NCBI RefSeq assembly: GCF_004683865.2
Contig: NZ_CP040759.1
Coordinates: 19,455-83,454, forward strand
Length of the DNA: 64,000 nt
Source: Paracoccus liaowanqingii
GTDB lineage: Bacteria > Pseudomonadota > Alphaproteobacteria > Rhodobacterales > Rhodobacteraceae
Direction: 5' to 3'
The position numbers and the translations under genes are program-made. Position 1 is the first letter of the stretch. Each line of letters starts with the position of its first letter. Shown here in pieces: positions 56,409-64,000 of this stretch. The notes under the pieces are model-generated. The model made no database searches. It was not told the origin of the DNA and saw nothing but the letters and a program-made list of their open reading frames with translations.

Positions 56409-58691
56409 ATGACAGCCTATTTCGTCTCTCCGACCGGATCGGACGATAATACCGGTACTGCCGAATCCCCTTGGCAGTCCATCGGCCATGCCATGGACGC
56501 ATCCCTGCAACCCGGTGACGAAGTCGTTGTCAGGCCCGGCACCTATAACGAACAAGTCTCCATCACCCAAAGCGGCTCCGCGGGCAGCGATATCGTGTTG
56601 CGGTCCGAAACTCCCGGCGCGGCGCTCATTCGTCCCCCGGAATGGGCATGGAATGCCTTGGACATCCGCGCCAACCACGTAACGGTCCGAGGTTTCGACA
56701 TCAGTGGAAGCGGTGGCGGTGACGGGATCGAGGCAAACGATGTCCACCATATTCAGATCCTCGACAATATCGTCCACGGTAATGGCGAATCCGGTATCCA
56801 GACAAACTGGGCCGAATTCATCACCATCGACGGCAACACGACGTATGGCAACGCGTGGGGAGGGTGGTTTTCGGGAATTTCGCTCTACCAGACACGGAAC
56901 ATCACCGGTGACACCGAGACTCCGGGCTTCAGAACGATCGTCAGCAACAACATCTCCTACGACAACGTGACCCAGAATGGGGCCCACACCGACGGCAACG
57001 GGATCATAATCGACGATTTCCAGAGCACACAGACCGCCGGTCATGCCAACTACGACTATCCGACGCTTGTGGAGAACAACCTTGTCTACCAGAACGGCGG
57101 CAAGGGGATCGCCGTCCACTGGAGCGACAACGTCACCGTGCGCAACAACACCGCTTGGCACAACAACCTTGATCAGGCGAATGAAGGCACCTGGCGCGGT
57201 GAACTAAGCAACCAAGATTCGAACGGCACGACTTGGATCAACAACATTGCCGTGGCCGATCCATCTGCCAGTGCCGACAACACGGCTATCGGTTTTTACG
57301 GCAACAACGAAAATGTCGAATGGTTAAACAACCTTTCATTCAATGGCCGGGACGGCGACGTCTCGATGCGTTTAGACGGGGGCAATGCTGCACCTTCAGT
57401 ATCAGCGGGGAACTTGCTGGGGGTCGATCCGAGCTTCGTCGATCCACCATCTAACTTCCGGCTTGCCCCAAATTCGCCCGCGCGAGATTCCGGCAGCGCC
57501 TCTCGCGGCGAGGCAACCGAGGATCTGGACGAGAATCCCAGATCGCAGGGCCCGATCGACATGGGTGCCTACGAGGCGCCAGGTGACGAGGCTAACGCGG
57601 GCACATCTGACAGCAACCCCGCCACTCGCGACAACGATCTCGGCCCGGTGTCTACAGGAGGAGCTCTGACGATCCTGTCCGAGACGTTGCTAAAGAACGA
57701 TGCCACATCTGATGGCAGTGATATGTCCGTCATTTCTGTGACAGGTGCCGTGGGCGGGACGGTCAGCTTAGAAGACGGTGTCGTTACCTTCCGCCCCGCT
57801 ACCGGTCATCAAGGCGATGCAGGGTTTTCCTACATGGTGGCGAATGGTGCAGGCGAGACCGCAATCGCCTCAGTTGCGCTGACCGTCGTGCCAGACACCG
57901 AAGCGGCGACCCTCTTTAATGCTGCGGCTCGTCCGGAAGTCGTCTCTGCGGAAGATCCACAGGCGGTTGAGTTGGGGCTGAAGTTCCAAGCCGATGTAGA
58001 CGGTACCGTCACCGCAATCCGATTTTTCCGTGGCCCGGGCAACGACGGCATCCATCCGGTGACATTGTGGTCGGCAAAGGGCGATATCCTAGCGCGCGGG
58101 CAGGCAACCGGAACGACCGACGGATGGCAGCAGGTGACTCTGGATCGCCCGGTGGCGTTCAGCGTCGGCGACGTAGGAGTTGCATCCTATTATGCGCAAC
58201 AGGGACATTATTCGGTGGATAAGGAATACTTCACTGACGGGATCGACAACGGACCTATCAGCGTGAATGCCGATGCAGGGGTCTATGCCTACGGAGAGGC
58301 TAGTTTGTTCCCCGACAGCATCTACAAGTCCAGCAACTATTGGATCGACGTGGTCTTCACCCCTGACGAGTTGGTAACGTCTGCCGCTGAAACTGCGGCT
58401 GCGGCAGAGTCTTTCGATCGGGCAACACCTTTGGCCGAAATGCTCAGGCCTGACGCAGACAGCGGATCTGTCCAGCCCGATGACCCAGATGTGACCGGTG
58501 ATGAGATCGTGTTTACGCCTGTGAGCGATGCAAAAGGCGAACAGGAGGCGTTCGATCCGGACATCTTGCATGGCGGCAGGCATGCCGAAGAGCCTGTCCA
58601 GGATCAGCACGCCTCGCTGGACGTTGACCCTCAAATTTTTGCGCCGCCGTGGTGGCATGACCAAGGCATGCCGCACAGTTTCGAGTGGTGA
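56409..58691 (+). CDS. Secreted right-handed beta-helix protein with DUF4082 domain
   Basis: 760 residues. About 1-390: parallel beta-helix of the pectate-lyase-like type (AYFVSPTGSDDNTGTAESPW, QPGDEVVVRPGTYNEQVSIT, repeated N-rich turns such as LDNIVHGNGESGIQT). About 400-510: a cadherin-like repeat (DNDLGPVSTGGALTILSETL, GDAGFSYMVANGAGETAIAS). About 515-660: a DUF4082 domain (EAATLFNAAARPEVVSAEDP, VTAIRFFRGPGNDGIHPVTL). The last 100 residues are acidic and disordered. There is no Sec signal, so type I secretion is likely. It may cut or bind the polysaccharide. CAGGA lies upstream of the ATG at 56409. Confidence 0.82.
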   Translation: MTAYFVSPTGSDDNTGTAESPWQSIGHAMDASLQPGDEVVVRPGTYNEQVSITQSGSAGSDIVLRSETPGAALIRPPEWAWNALDIRANHVTVRGFDISGSGGGDGIEANDVHHIQILDNIVHGNGESGIQTNWAEFITIDGNTTYGNAWGGWFSGISLYQTRNITGDTETPGFRTIVSNNISYDNVTQNGAHTDGNGIIIDDFQSTQTAGHANYDYPTLVENNLVYQNGGKGIAVHWSDNVTVRNNTAWHNNLDQANEGTWRGELSNQDSNGTTWINNIAVADPSASADNTAIGFYGNNENVEWLNNLSFNGRDGDVSMRLDGGNAAPSVSAGNLLGVDPSFVDPPSNFRLAPNSPARDSGSASRGEATEDLDENPRSQGPIDMGAYEAPGDEANAGTSDSNPATRDNDLGPVSTGGALTILSETLLKNDATSDGSDMSVISVTGAVGGTVSLEDGVVTFRPATGHQGDAGFSYMVANGAGETAIASVALTVVPDTEAATLFNAAARPEVVSAEDPQAVELGLKFQADVDGTVTAIRFFRGPGNDGIHPVTLWSAKGDILARGQATGTTDGWQQVTLDRPVAFSVGDVGVASYYAQQGHYSVDKEYFTDGIDNGPISVNADAGVYAYGEASLFPDSIYKSSNYWIDVVFTPDELVTSAAETAAAAESFDRATPLAEMLRPDADSGSVQPDDPDVTGDEIVFTPVSDAKGEQEAFDPDILHGGRHAEEPVQDQHASLDVDPQIFAPPWWHDQGMPHSFEW

Positions 58692-58786
58692 CAGCAATCG
58701 CCAGAGGCTTGCGACAAGCCACTAGCCCGGCACTGGGTTCAACGACGCTGCAGTGGGGGTCTGCCTCAGGTAGGTGCCCTGTTGTG

Positions 58787-59605
58787 CTATAAAGCATGTG
58801 CAAGATTAGGGACTGTCACTGCAGCTCCATGCCGTACGCGCCCCTCTTCCACCATCGCCATGATACGTTCGTGGCGCGACCGCGGCGCCAAAAACACGAA
58901 GTTGAAGATACGTTTGCGCGAGACGTAGCTAGCTATGTCGCTTCCGCCAATCGGCTCATCCACTGTCATGAGTGCCTCGCCCCGCAAGAAAAATCCTGTA
59001 TAGCCAAGCTCTCCGAGACGTCTTGATAAGCTGGGTAGCGCTTCCTTGCGATGACGATCTTCTGCTTCGATTAGAAGATGCGGAAGATCGCGCGAGAGCA
59101 GACCCCACCCCCCGTTGATCACGGCAAGTTCGTGACCTTCAACGTCGATTTTCATGAAGCCGATCCGCCCATAACCATAGTCATCAAGTCGCCGACACGG
59201 AACCCGTACTGCGTGCACTGGCAGCGGGCCGAGGTCGTTATCCACCTCAACCGTCGCCAGACCATCATGCATCCTGTCATTTGGAATCCGCAGCAGGACT
59301 TCACCAGTTCTGTCAGATAACGCAGTCTGCTCGACTTGAACACGCGATCCGAACGCCCGTTGTAGGAACCGGGCAAGTGTCGGCTGAGGTTCAAAGGCGA
59401 TGACCTTCTGCGCCCGAAGGGCAGCATGCCACGAATAGACACCATAGTTTGCACCCACGTCGAGCACGCAATCCCCGCTATCAATAAGATAGGGAAGCAA
59501 CCGCAACTCCGGCTCACCGGAGTACCAAGAGCACATCGCCCGCCTCGCCACCCGAAGTCGGGGCGGAATCAGGTCCATGGCCGTTCTCAAAGCCGAGGTC
59601 TTCAT
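58787..59605 (-). CDS. FkbM-family SAM-dependent methyltransferase
   Basis: About 272 residues from the ATG at 59605 (MKTSALRTAMDLIPPRLRVA); the open frame continues to 59701 and the start is uncertain. FkbM marks: DSGDCVLDVGANYGVYSWHA (SAM binding), QKVIAFEPQPTLARFLQRAF, VEQTALSDRTGEVLLRI, and IGFMKIDVEGHELAVINGGW. It probably O-methylates a sugar of the polymer. It is the outermost recognisable gene of the exopolysaccharide cluster, separated from the convergent beta-helix gene by 95 bp. Confidence 0.88.
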   Translation of the reverse strand: MKTSALRTAMDLIPPRLRVARRAMCSWYSGEPELRLLPYLIDSGDCVLDVGANYGVYSWHAALRAQKVIAFEPQPTLARFLQRAFGSRVQVEQTALSDRTGEVLLRIPNDRMHDGLATVEVDNDLGPLPVHAVRVPCRRLDDYGYGRIGFMKIDVEGHELAVINGGWGLLSRDLPHLLIEAEDRHRKEALPSLSRRLGELGYTGFFLRGEALMTVDEPIGGSDIASYVSRKRIFNFVFLAPRSRHERIMAMVEEGRVRHGAAVTVPNLAHAL

Positions 59606-59701
59606 GCTTCCGCCCGCCCAATCGACAATGACCGACGATACTGAAAGCCAGGGATCACCCAATTCGTCCATTCGGCGTGGTTCATACCACGTTAGGCGCA
59701 C

Positions 59702-60057
59702 TGCGCTGACCCGAACATCAACTTGCCCGTATCGGTTTCTCAGATGGCTAAAGCGTCAGTGCTAGAGAGATTGGAGATCCCGCTCCACACAATGCTTCCG
59801 AAAACAATCTGCTCGCCTTTTTAACCAAGCGCCGTACCTTGGGCGGGACTATGAGCGCTGATAGCCGCGAGGCACGTGACGTCGTGCCCAGGTTGGTGAA
59901 GACCTACCGGAAGCTCAGCCTCTCCTTCTTCGCTTATCTAGGTCAGGCCGCTGAATTAGTCACCTATCAGGAACGCCGTTCCTTGGGGTCTTCAGAATTG
60001 GCGGCGGATACCCCAATTCACGGCCCCTCCGAGCGACGCCCGGATCCCCCCGCAGCC
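59702..60057. other. Region with a transposase-tail remnant
   Basis: No intact gene. On the plus strand 59845-59935 reads DSREARDVVPRLVKTYRKLS, then LSFFAYLG, before losing similarity. The same SFFAYLGDRLGLN tail appears at 63606-63650, and its missing continuation is found at 62893. This is the left half of a tail split by later insertions. Confidence 0.45.
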
Positions 60058-61296
60058 TCATTCGGCCAGCAACCGTGGCAGACGGGCGAGGTTGCTGGCG
60101 GCCATTGTCAGGGTGAACTGGGCGCCCACCCGTTTGATGCCCCGCAGCATGGTCTGTGCCATCGGCCCGACCGTCTTGGCCCAACCGAACGGCTCCTCGA
60201 TTTTCTTGCGGCGTTTCTGTGAGACGGCGTAGCCCGGGTGCCGGGTGGTCCGGCCGTCGATCGCCGAGTAGCGCATCTTCTGCGCCACATGTGGCGTGAT
60301 ACAGGCTCGGCGCAGGTCCTTCACGAACTCCGCGCAGTCGTAGCTCTTGTCGGCGGCCAGCGTCAGCCGCCGGGTCGAGCCCGGCGAATGCCGGTGGATC
60401 ATGTCGAGAGCGGCTCGCCGCTCGGCATAACCATCCGCTTGCGTCACCTCGGTCCCGACGATCAGGCCGTTGCGGTTCTCCATCAGGGTATGGCCGATGA
60501 AGCAGAGGCTCGCACCGGTGCCGGGCGACTTCTTGTAGAGCCGAGCCTCCGGATCAGTGACCGACGCATGGGTGGCGTTCGATCGTTTCTGGCCGCGAAA
60601 GTCGACCTCGGCATTGCGATCCCTGGGCTTGGTTGCGGTCATCGGGGCGGTCTCGGGGCTGGGGCTCGTTTCGGCGGGAGTTGAAGCAGGGCCATCGGTG
60701 GCGGGTGGCGGAAAAGGCGCGTCGTCCGGCCCATCACCGCTTTCGGGAGGGGTCGCGTTCGGCTTCGGCTGGAAGCTCTTCATCGACGCCCAAGCCTTGA
60801 CCAGCGTGCCGTCGGCCGAGAAATGCTCGTCCGACAGCAAGGGCGCCACCTCGCGATGCACCAATATCGCTGCAAGGAACTTGCGCGACAGTTCGGTCGT
60901 GAGCAGCCGGTCGCGGTTCTTCGTAAACACCGTCGGCCTCCGGCCCGGGGCTTCGCCCGTTCAGGGCTGACGCCCTTCACCCCAGACCGCATCGTCGATG
61001 CCCAAACCGACGAACCACCGGAACATGAGGTTATACTGCATCTGCTCCATCAATTGCCGCTCTGAGCGGATCGAGAACAGGATCTGCAGCAGGCTGGCCC
61101 GGATCAGCCGTTCCGGCGCAATCGAGGGGCGGCCGAAATTGGCATAGAGCGCCGCGAAATCCGCATCGAGGCTGACCAAGGCATCGTTGACGACCTGACG
61201 GATCTTGCGCAGCGGGTGCCGCTCGGGGATGCGCTCCTCCAGATCGACATAGCTGAACAGCGATCCACTCGTTTCGTCCAATCCCCGCATTCCCAT
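60058..61296 (-). pseudogene. IS5-family transposase interrupted by a 42-bp palindromic insertion
   Basis: N-terminal part from 61296: GLDETSGSLFSYVDLEERIP, ERHPLRKIRQVVNDALVSLD, RLIRASLLQILFSIRSERQL, MFRWFVGLGIDDAVW. Then a 42-bp insertion brings a TGA. The C-terminal part resumes in the same frame as TVFTKNRDRLLTTELSRKFL, with catalytic Asp in HFSADGTLVKAWASMKSF, Asp in RLTLAADKSYDCAEFV and Glu in QKRRKKIEEPFGWAKTVGPM. All catalytic residues are kept, but the product is cut at about 110 residues. Confidence 0.85.
60938..60980. repeat. REP-like palindromic insertion inside an IS5-family transposase
   Basis: On the minus strand the inserted piece contains two adjacent stem-loops, AGGGC-GTCA-GCCCT and GGGC-GAA-GCCC, followed by CGGGCCGGAGGCCG. 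Comparison with the expected junction (VWVPTVFTK) shows a net gain of 42 bp. The two-hairpin form resembles REP doublets. Confidence 0.65.
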
Positions 61297-61663
61297 CTCC
61301 CGTCAAACCGCCAGGAAAGTGAATCATGTTCCGGTTTCAGCGTCCAGCGTGGGGTTTTTCAGCAGCGTGCTCTCATGATCGCTGTCAACGCTTTGTTTCA
61401 TGGACACTTCTTCCGGCGGGACCGGGCGCGATCTTGTATGGATGCGCAGGGTAGGAGACGGAACTGAGACGACGGTTGGCAAGCTCTCATGCGCGGGTTG
61501 GCTACCGCATGACCGTGGTTTCGTCTTGGGGCTGCCTCGCTCTAAAGGGCGAGCGTCGACCGTGTCGGCTCATAACACGCACGAGGGTTCCCCACCGCGT
61601 TCCGTCCCCAACCCTACGCATCGGAAGGATCGAGCGTTATTCTCTCTTTGGCTCCGTGTGGCG
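61297..61663. other. Non-coding stretch between IS5-family and IS110-family transposases
   Basis: No gene seen. It should contain the right end of the IS5-family element and one end of the IS110-family element, but no clear inverted repeats or target duplications were found. Open frames here are shadows. Confidence 0.4.
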
Positions 61664-62773
61664 TCAGGCGCGTGCGGGAGTAACTGTGCGGGCAATGGCC
61701 CAGATAAAGCCTGCCATCTCGCGCGCGATGGCGGTGGTGGCCACCACCTTCGGTTTGCCTGTTGCCATCAGGTGGCGGTAGCGCTGGCACATCCTGAGCT
61801 GGCCCTTCCAAGCGATGTCGCGCACCACCTGCGGCAGGCTCTCGACCCGGTCGAGCAGCTTCCGGCTGACGCGGGCCTGCATCCGGTAGCTCCATGCTCC
61901 CTCGATTAGGACCCTACGCGCGAGGCCGCTGCCGGCCTTAGTAATGCCGCCGCGGCGGACGCTGGCGCCGCTGAAATGCTCCGAAGGCGTCAGCCCCAGA
62001 TAGGCCATCAGTTGTCGTGGGTTGTCGAACCGGTTGAAGTCGCCGACCTCGGCCACCACCGTTACCGCCACGATGAAGGCAACCCCGCGCATCGCCTGCA
62101 CGGCCTCGACCACCGGCGCCAAGCTCCAGGCCGGTAGCAGGTCGGCGATCTGCTTCGTCAACCGTTCAATACGGGCCTCGGCGTCGGTGACGGCATGGAT
62201 GTAATCCTGCAGCACGATCTGCTGCGCCGGATGCGTAAATCGCACCGTGGTCAGCCACCGCCGGTAGGCCTTCGTCCAGCCCTTCTTGCCGGGATAGATC
62301 CGGCCGTGCCGCAGGAGGAAGCCCTGCAGATGCTGACGCGCCTTGCCGGTGACCCGAACTGCCGTGGCCCGCGCCCGGATCAGATCACGCATTGCCTCAT
62401 GCGCGGCATCCGGCACCCTGACCGCCGTCAACTCGCCCGCCCGGTGCAGCTTCGCCAGCATTACCGCGTCGCGCCGGTCGGTCTTCACCCGGTCGCCAGC
62501 CTTCACCGGGATGAGCGACGGCGCGACGACCATGCAGTCATGCCCGATCTCGGTCAGCTGCCGGTGCAGACCGTAGCCGCAAGGGCCGGCTTCATAGCAG
62601 AAATAGAGTTGACGGCCATCGCCTCCCAGCTTCTCGGCAAACTTGCGGACATGATCGGCGCGGTTTGGGATCGTGCCCCAGTGGCGGACTTCACCGCCAC
62701 GTTCGCCTCGCGCAATCGCCACCGCAATCGTCGCCTTATGAACATCCAGCCCGATGAAAATGCTATCCTGCAT
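61664..62773 (-). CDS. IS110-family transposase (DEDD recombinase)
   Basis: 369 residues from ATG 62773 (MQDSIFIGLDVHKATIAVAI), where the first catalytic Asp lies. The DEDD RuvC-like domain continues with YFCYEAGPCGYGLHRQL, VVAPSLIPVKAGDRVKTDRR and DAVMLAKLHRAGELTAVRVP. The C-terminal Transposase_20 domain with its catalytic Ser is VVEAVQAMRGVAFIVAVTVV, QLMAYLGLTPSEHFSGASVR, and RGGITKAGSGLARRVLIEGA. GGGAGAG lies upstream. IS110 elements have no usual terminal repeats and use a bridge RNA from a non-coding end. Confidence 0.93.
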   Translation of the reverse strand: MQDSIFIGLDVHKATIAVAIARGERGGEVRHWGTIPNRADHVRKFAEKLGGDGRQLYFCYEAGPCGYGLHRQLTEIGHDCMVVAPSLIPVKAGDRVKTDRRDAVMLAKLHRAGELTAVRVPDAAHEAMRDLIRARATAVRVTGKARQHLQGFLLRHGRIYPGKKGWTKAYRRWLTTVRFTHPAQQIVLQDYIHAVTDAEARIERLTKQIADLLPAWSLAPVVEAVQAMRGVAFIVAVTVVAEVGDFNRFDNPRQLMAYLGLTPSEHFSGASVRRGGITKAGSGLARRVLIEGAWSYRMQARVSRKLLDRVESLPQVVRDIAWKGQLRMCQRYRHLMATGKPKVVATTAIAREMAGFIWAIARTVTPARA

Positions 62774-63285
62774 TCGGTCTCTCTCCCATTCTGGAGGCTC
62801 GGCGCCAGCCCGCCTGGCGCAACCCTCGAAGGAGAATGCCGCGGGAGAGACCATCGAACCAGTCACCTCACACCGCGATCATGGGGTCTAGGTGACCGGC
62901 TCGGCCTCAATGGGCCAGAGGAGCGCGTCCCGTTCCTTCCGGAACTCGTCGTCGTTCGGCCCGCCTGAACCACACTGCCCGGAAATCTGCCCCAGTTACC
63001 TCTGCCCGCTTACGAATCTGATCGAAGAGGCAGCCTTTTTTTGAGTTTCGATGCAGTGTCAAGATAACCTCAGCCATCATTTTAGCAGCTTTATGAAGAG
63101 CACTGATGTATTTTGGAGAGGGTCGGCTTCAGGATCTTCCTGCTTGGCTACCTGCGCTTCAAATACCCCGCAAGCGGCCGTCATTCGCTAGTGACACACG
63201 GCATAAGAACAATGCTGGCTCACTTGCTTACGTTTACAAACGGTCGTTTATTAGCCTCGTCATGATTTGCAGCGCAGATCCAAAC
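62774..63285. other. IS110 non-coding end, transposase-tail remnant and AT-rich region
   Basis: 62774 to about 62890 is the non-coding region upstream of the IS110 transposase and could encode its bridge RNA. From 62893 the plus strand reads GDRLGLNGPEERVPFLPELV to a stop near 62968, a copy of the tail at 63631-63706. 63000-63285 shows no gene; GTTTACAAACGGTCGTTTAT near 63230-63249 contains a small inverted repeat AAACG-GT-CGTTT and may be a resolvase site or promoter. Confidence 0.4.
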
Positions 63286-63706
63286 ATGCCCGTCATTGGC
63301 TATGCCCGCGTGTCTACCGAAAATCAGACCCCCTGCCCCAAGTATAGGCCCTGACCGCTGCTAGCTGCGGTCGGATCCCTGAGAAGCAGGCGTCGTGCAG
63401 AGACCGGCGCGTACTCCGTGCTGGCACGGGTGCTTGAGGAGATGCGCAATGGAGAGACGTTGGTCGTGGTCCGGATCGATCCGCTGGCAAGTTCGTTGTC
63501 GCACCTGCTGGAGGTGATCGAGCCGGCTAGAGGCCAAGAGCGCGTTCTTTCGCTTGATCGAGGATCCGATCGACACCGCCAGCCTTCCGGACAAGCTAAC
63601 GCTGCAGGTCTCCTTCTTCGCGTATCTGGGTGACCGGCTCGGCCTTAATGAGCTAGTTGAGCGCCTTCTGTTCCTTCCCGGACTCGTCGCTGCTCGTACT
63701 GCGTAA
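63286..63706 (+). pseudogene. Serine resolvase remnant fused to a transposase tail
   Basis: The start MPVIGYARVSTENQT is the N-terminus of a serine recombinase with the catalytic Ser in RVS. After a premature stop near 63353, further pieces appear in changing frames: SVLARVLEEMRNGETLVVVR, IDPLASSLSHLLEVIE, FFRLIEDPIDTASLPDKLTL. The last piece continues as VSFFAYLGDRLGLNELVERL to the stop at 63706, which looks like the tail of a different gene. It is decayed and without function. Confidence 0.7.
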
Positions 63707-63917
63707 GCCACACCGCCCGGAAATTTGCCCCGTTTGCCGGTTGGCCGGGATCGCACAACTGGTCCAAATTCCTGCGGTCACCTTTCAAACTTGGGGCGAT
63801 CTTTGTGCATTTAGGGGACACTTTAGATGTCACCCCTTTAAGCAATCTTCTTCTTCTTTTTTCTTCTTCTTCATCGGTAGTTAAAGCATTGATCGAATTT
63901 ATAAATAACCGCTGAAT

Positions 63918-63999
63918 CCGTAGTTTTTGGGTGCAATCCCCGTAGCAAATGGGTCGATCTGAAGCCTTAAACCGTAGAAAAGGGGTCGCAAAGCCGTAG
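63918..63999. repeat. Iteron-like direct repeats, possible replication origin
   Basis: Four copies of CCGTAG start at 63918, 63940, 63972 and 63994, with spacings 22, 32 and 22 bp. The first three are followed after five variable bases by GGGT, and the third continues GGGTCGCAAAG. An AT-rich stretch (63880-63910) lies directly before them and a pyrimidine-rich TTCTTC run at 63846-63875. Spaced repeats beside AT-rich DNA fit a plasmid oriV; a rep gene would be expected just beyond the right edge. Confidence 0.55.
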
Positions 64000-64000
64000 A

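Overview
The window looks like part of an extrachromosomal replicon (plasmid or chromid) of a high-GC alphaproteobacterium, most likely a Paracoccus-like member of the Rhodobacterales. This is inferred from base composition, protein style, the many IS66, IS256, IS5, IS630 and IS110 insertions, a primase-polymerase gene, resolvase debris and an iteron-like repeat set at the right edge. No rRNA, tRNA or chromosomal housekeeping operon was recognised.

Positions 1-3478 hold an IS66 element that runs off the left edge; its tnpB is split by a complete IS256-family element with a 9-bp target duplication. It abuts a CRISPR array of 36 repeats (3517-5817). The array lies downstream of a five-gene minus-strand effector operon, cas6-cas10d-csc2-csc1-cas3' (13252 to 5902), a type I-D CRISPR-Cas system. 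HD nuclease residues sit on Cas10d and the Cas3' is a helicase without HD. No cas1, cas2 or cas4 is present. A divergent WYL-domain regulator (13333-14292) faces cas6 across a short gap with TGACA/TGTCA inverted repeats, so it is probably the repressor of the operon.

Positions 14.5-24.7 kb are a decayed mobile region: an intact IS5-family element with a 4-bp duplication, a broken pRiA4b ORF-3-like gene, small phage- or plasmid-type proteins, a lower-GC and partly very AT-rich stretch carrying several unrelated long inverted repeats (17455-18702, 20761-20807), a truncated IS630 transposase, and a primase-polymerase gene split by a complete IS66 element with an 8-bp duplication. Positions 25.0-29.7 kb carry a ChaC-type gamma-glutamylcyclotransferase, a LysR remnant, and hypothetical proteins including a large helical one.

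Positions 29.8-59.6 kb form a large exopolysaccharide cluster: UDP-glucose dehydrogenase and UDP-glucuronate decarboxylase (UDP-xylose supply); a set resembling the UDP-2,3-diacetamido-2,3-dideoxy-glucuronate pathway (oxidoreductase, aminotransferase, acetyltransferase); a second aminotransferase; a sugar N-formyltransferase; many glycosyltransferases; an initiating phosphosugar transferase; Wzx-type flippase; O-antigen ligase/polymerase; a Wzc-type co-polymerase with tyrosine-kinase domain; a LuxR-type regulator with a degenerate receiver; a secreted beta-helix protein; and an FkbM methyltransferase. Neighbouring genes are repeatedly joined by 4-bp ATGA overlaps, and three of them carry single-nucleotide frameshifts. 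Positions 59.7-64 kb are nested transposon debris (IS5 family with a palindromic insertion, IS110, resolvase remnant) ending in iteron-like repeats that suggest a replication origin.
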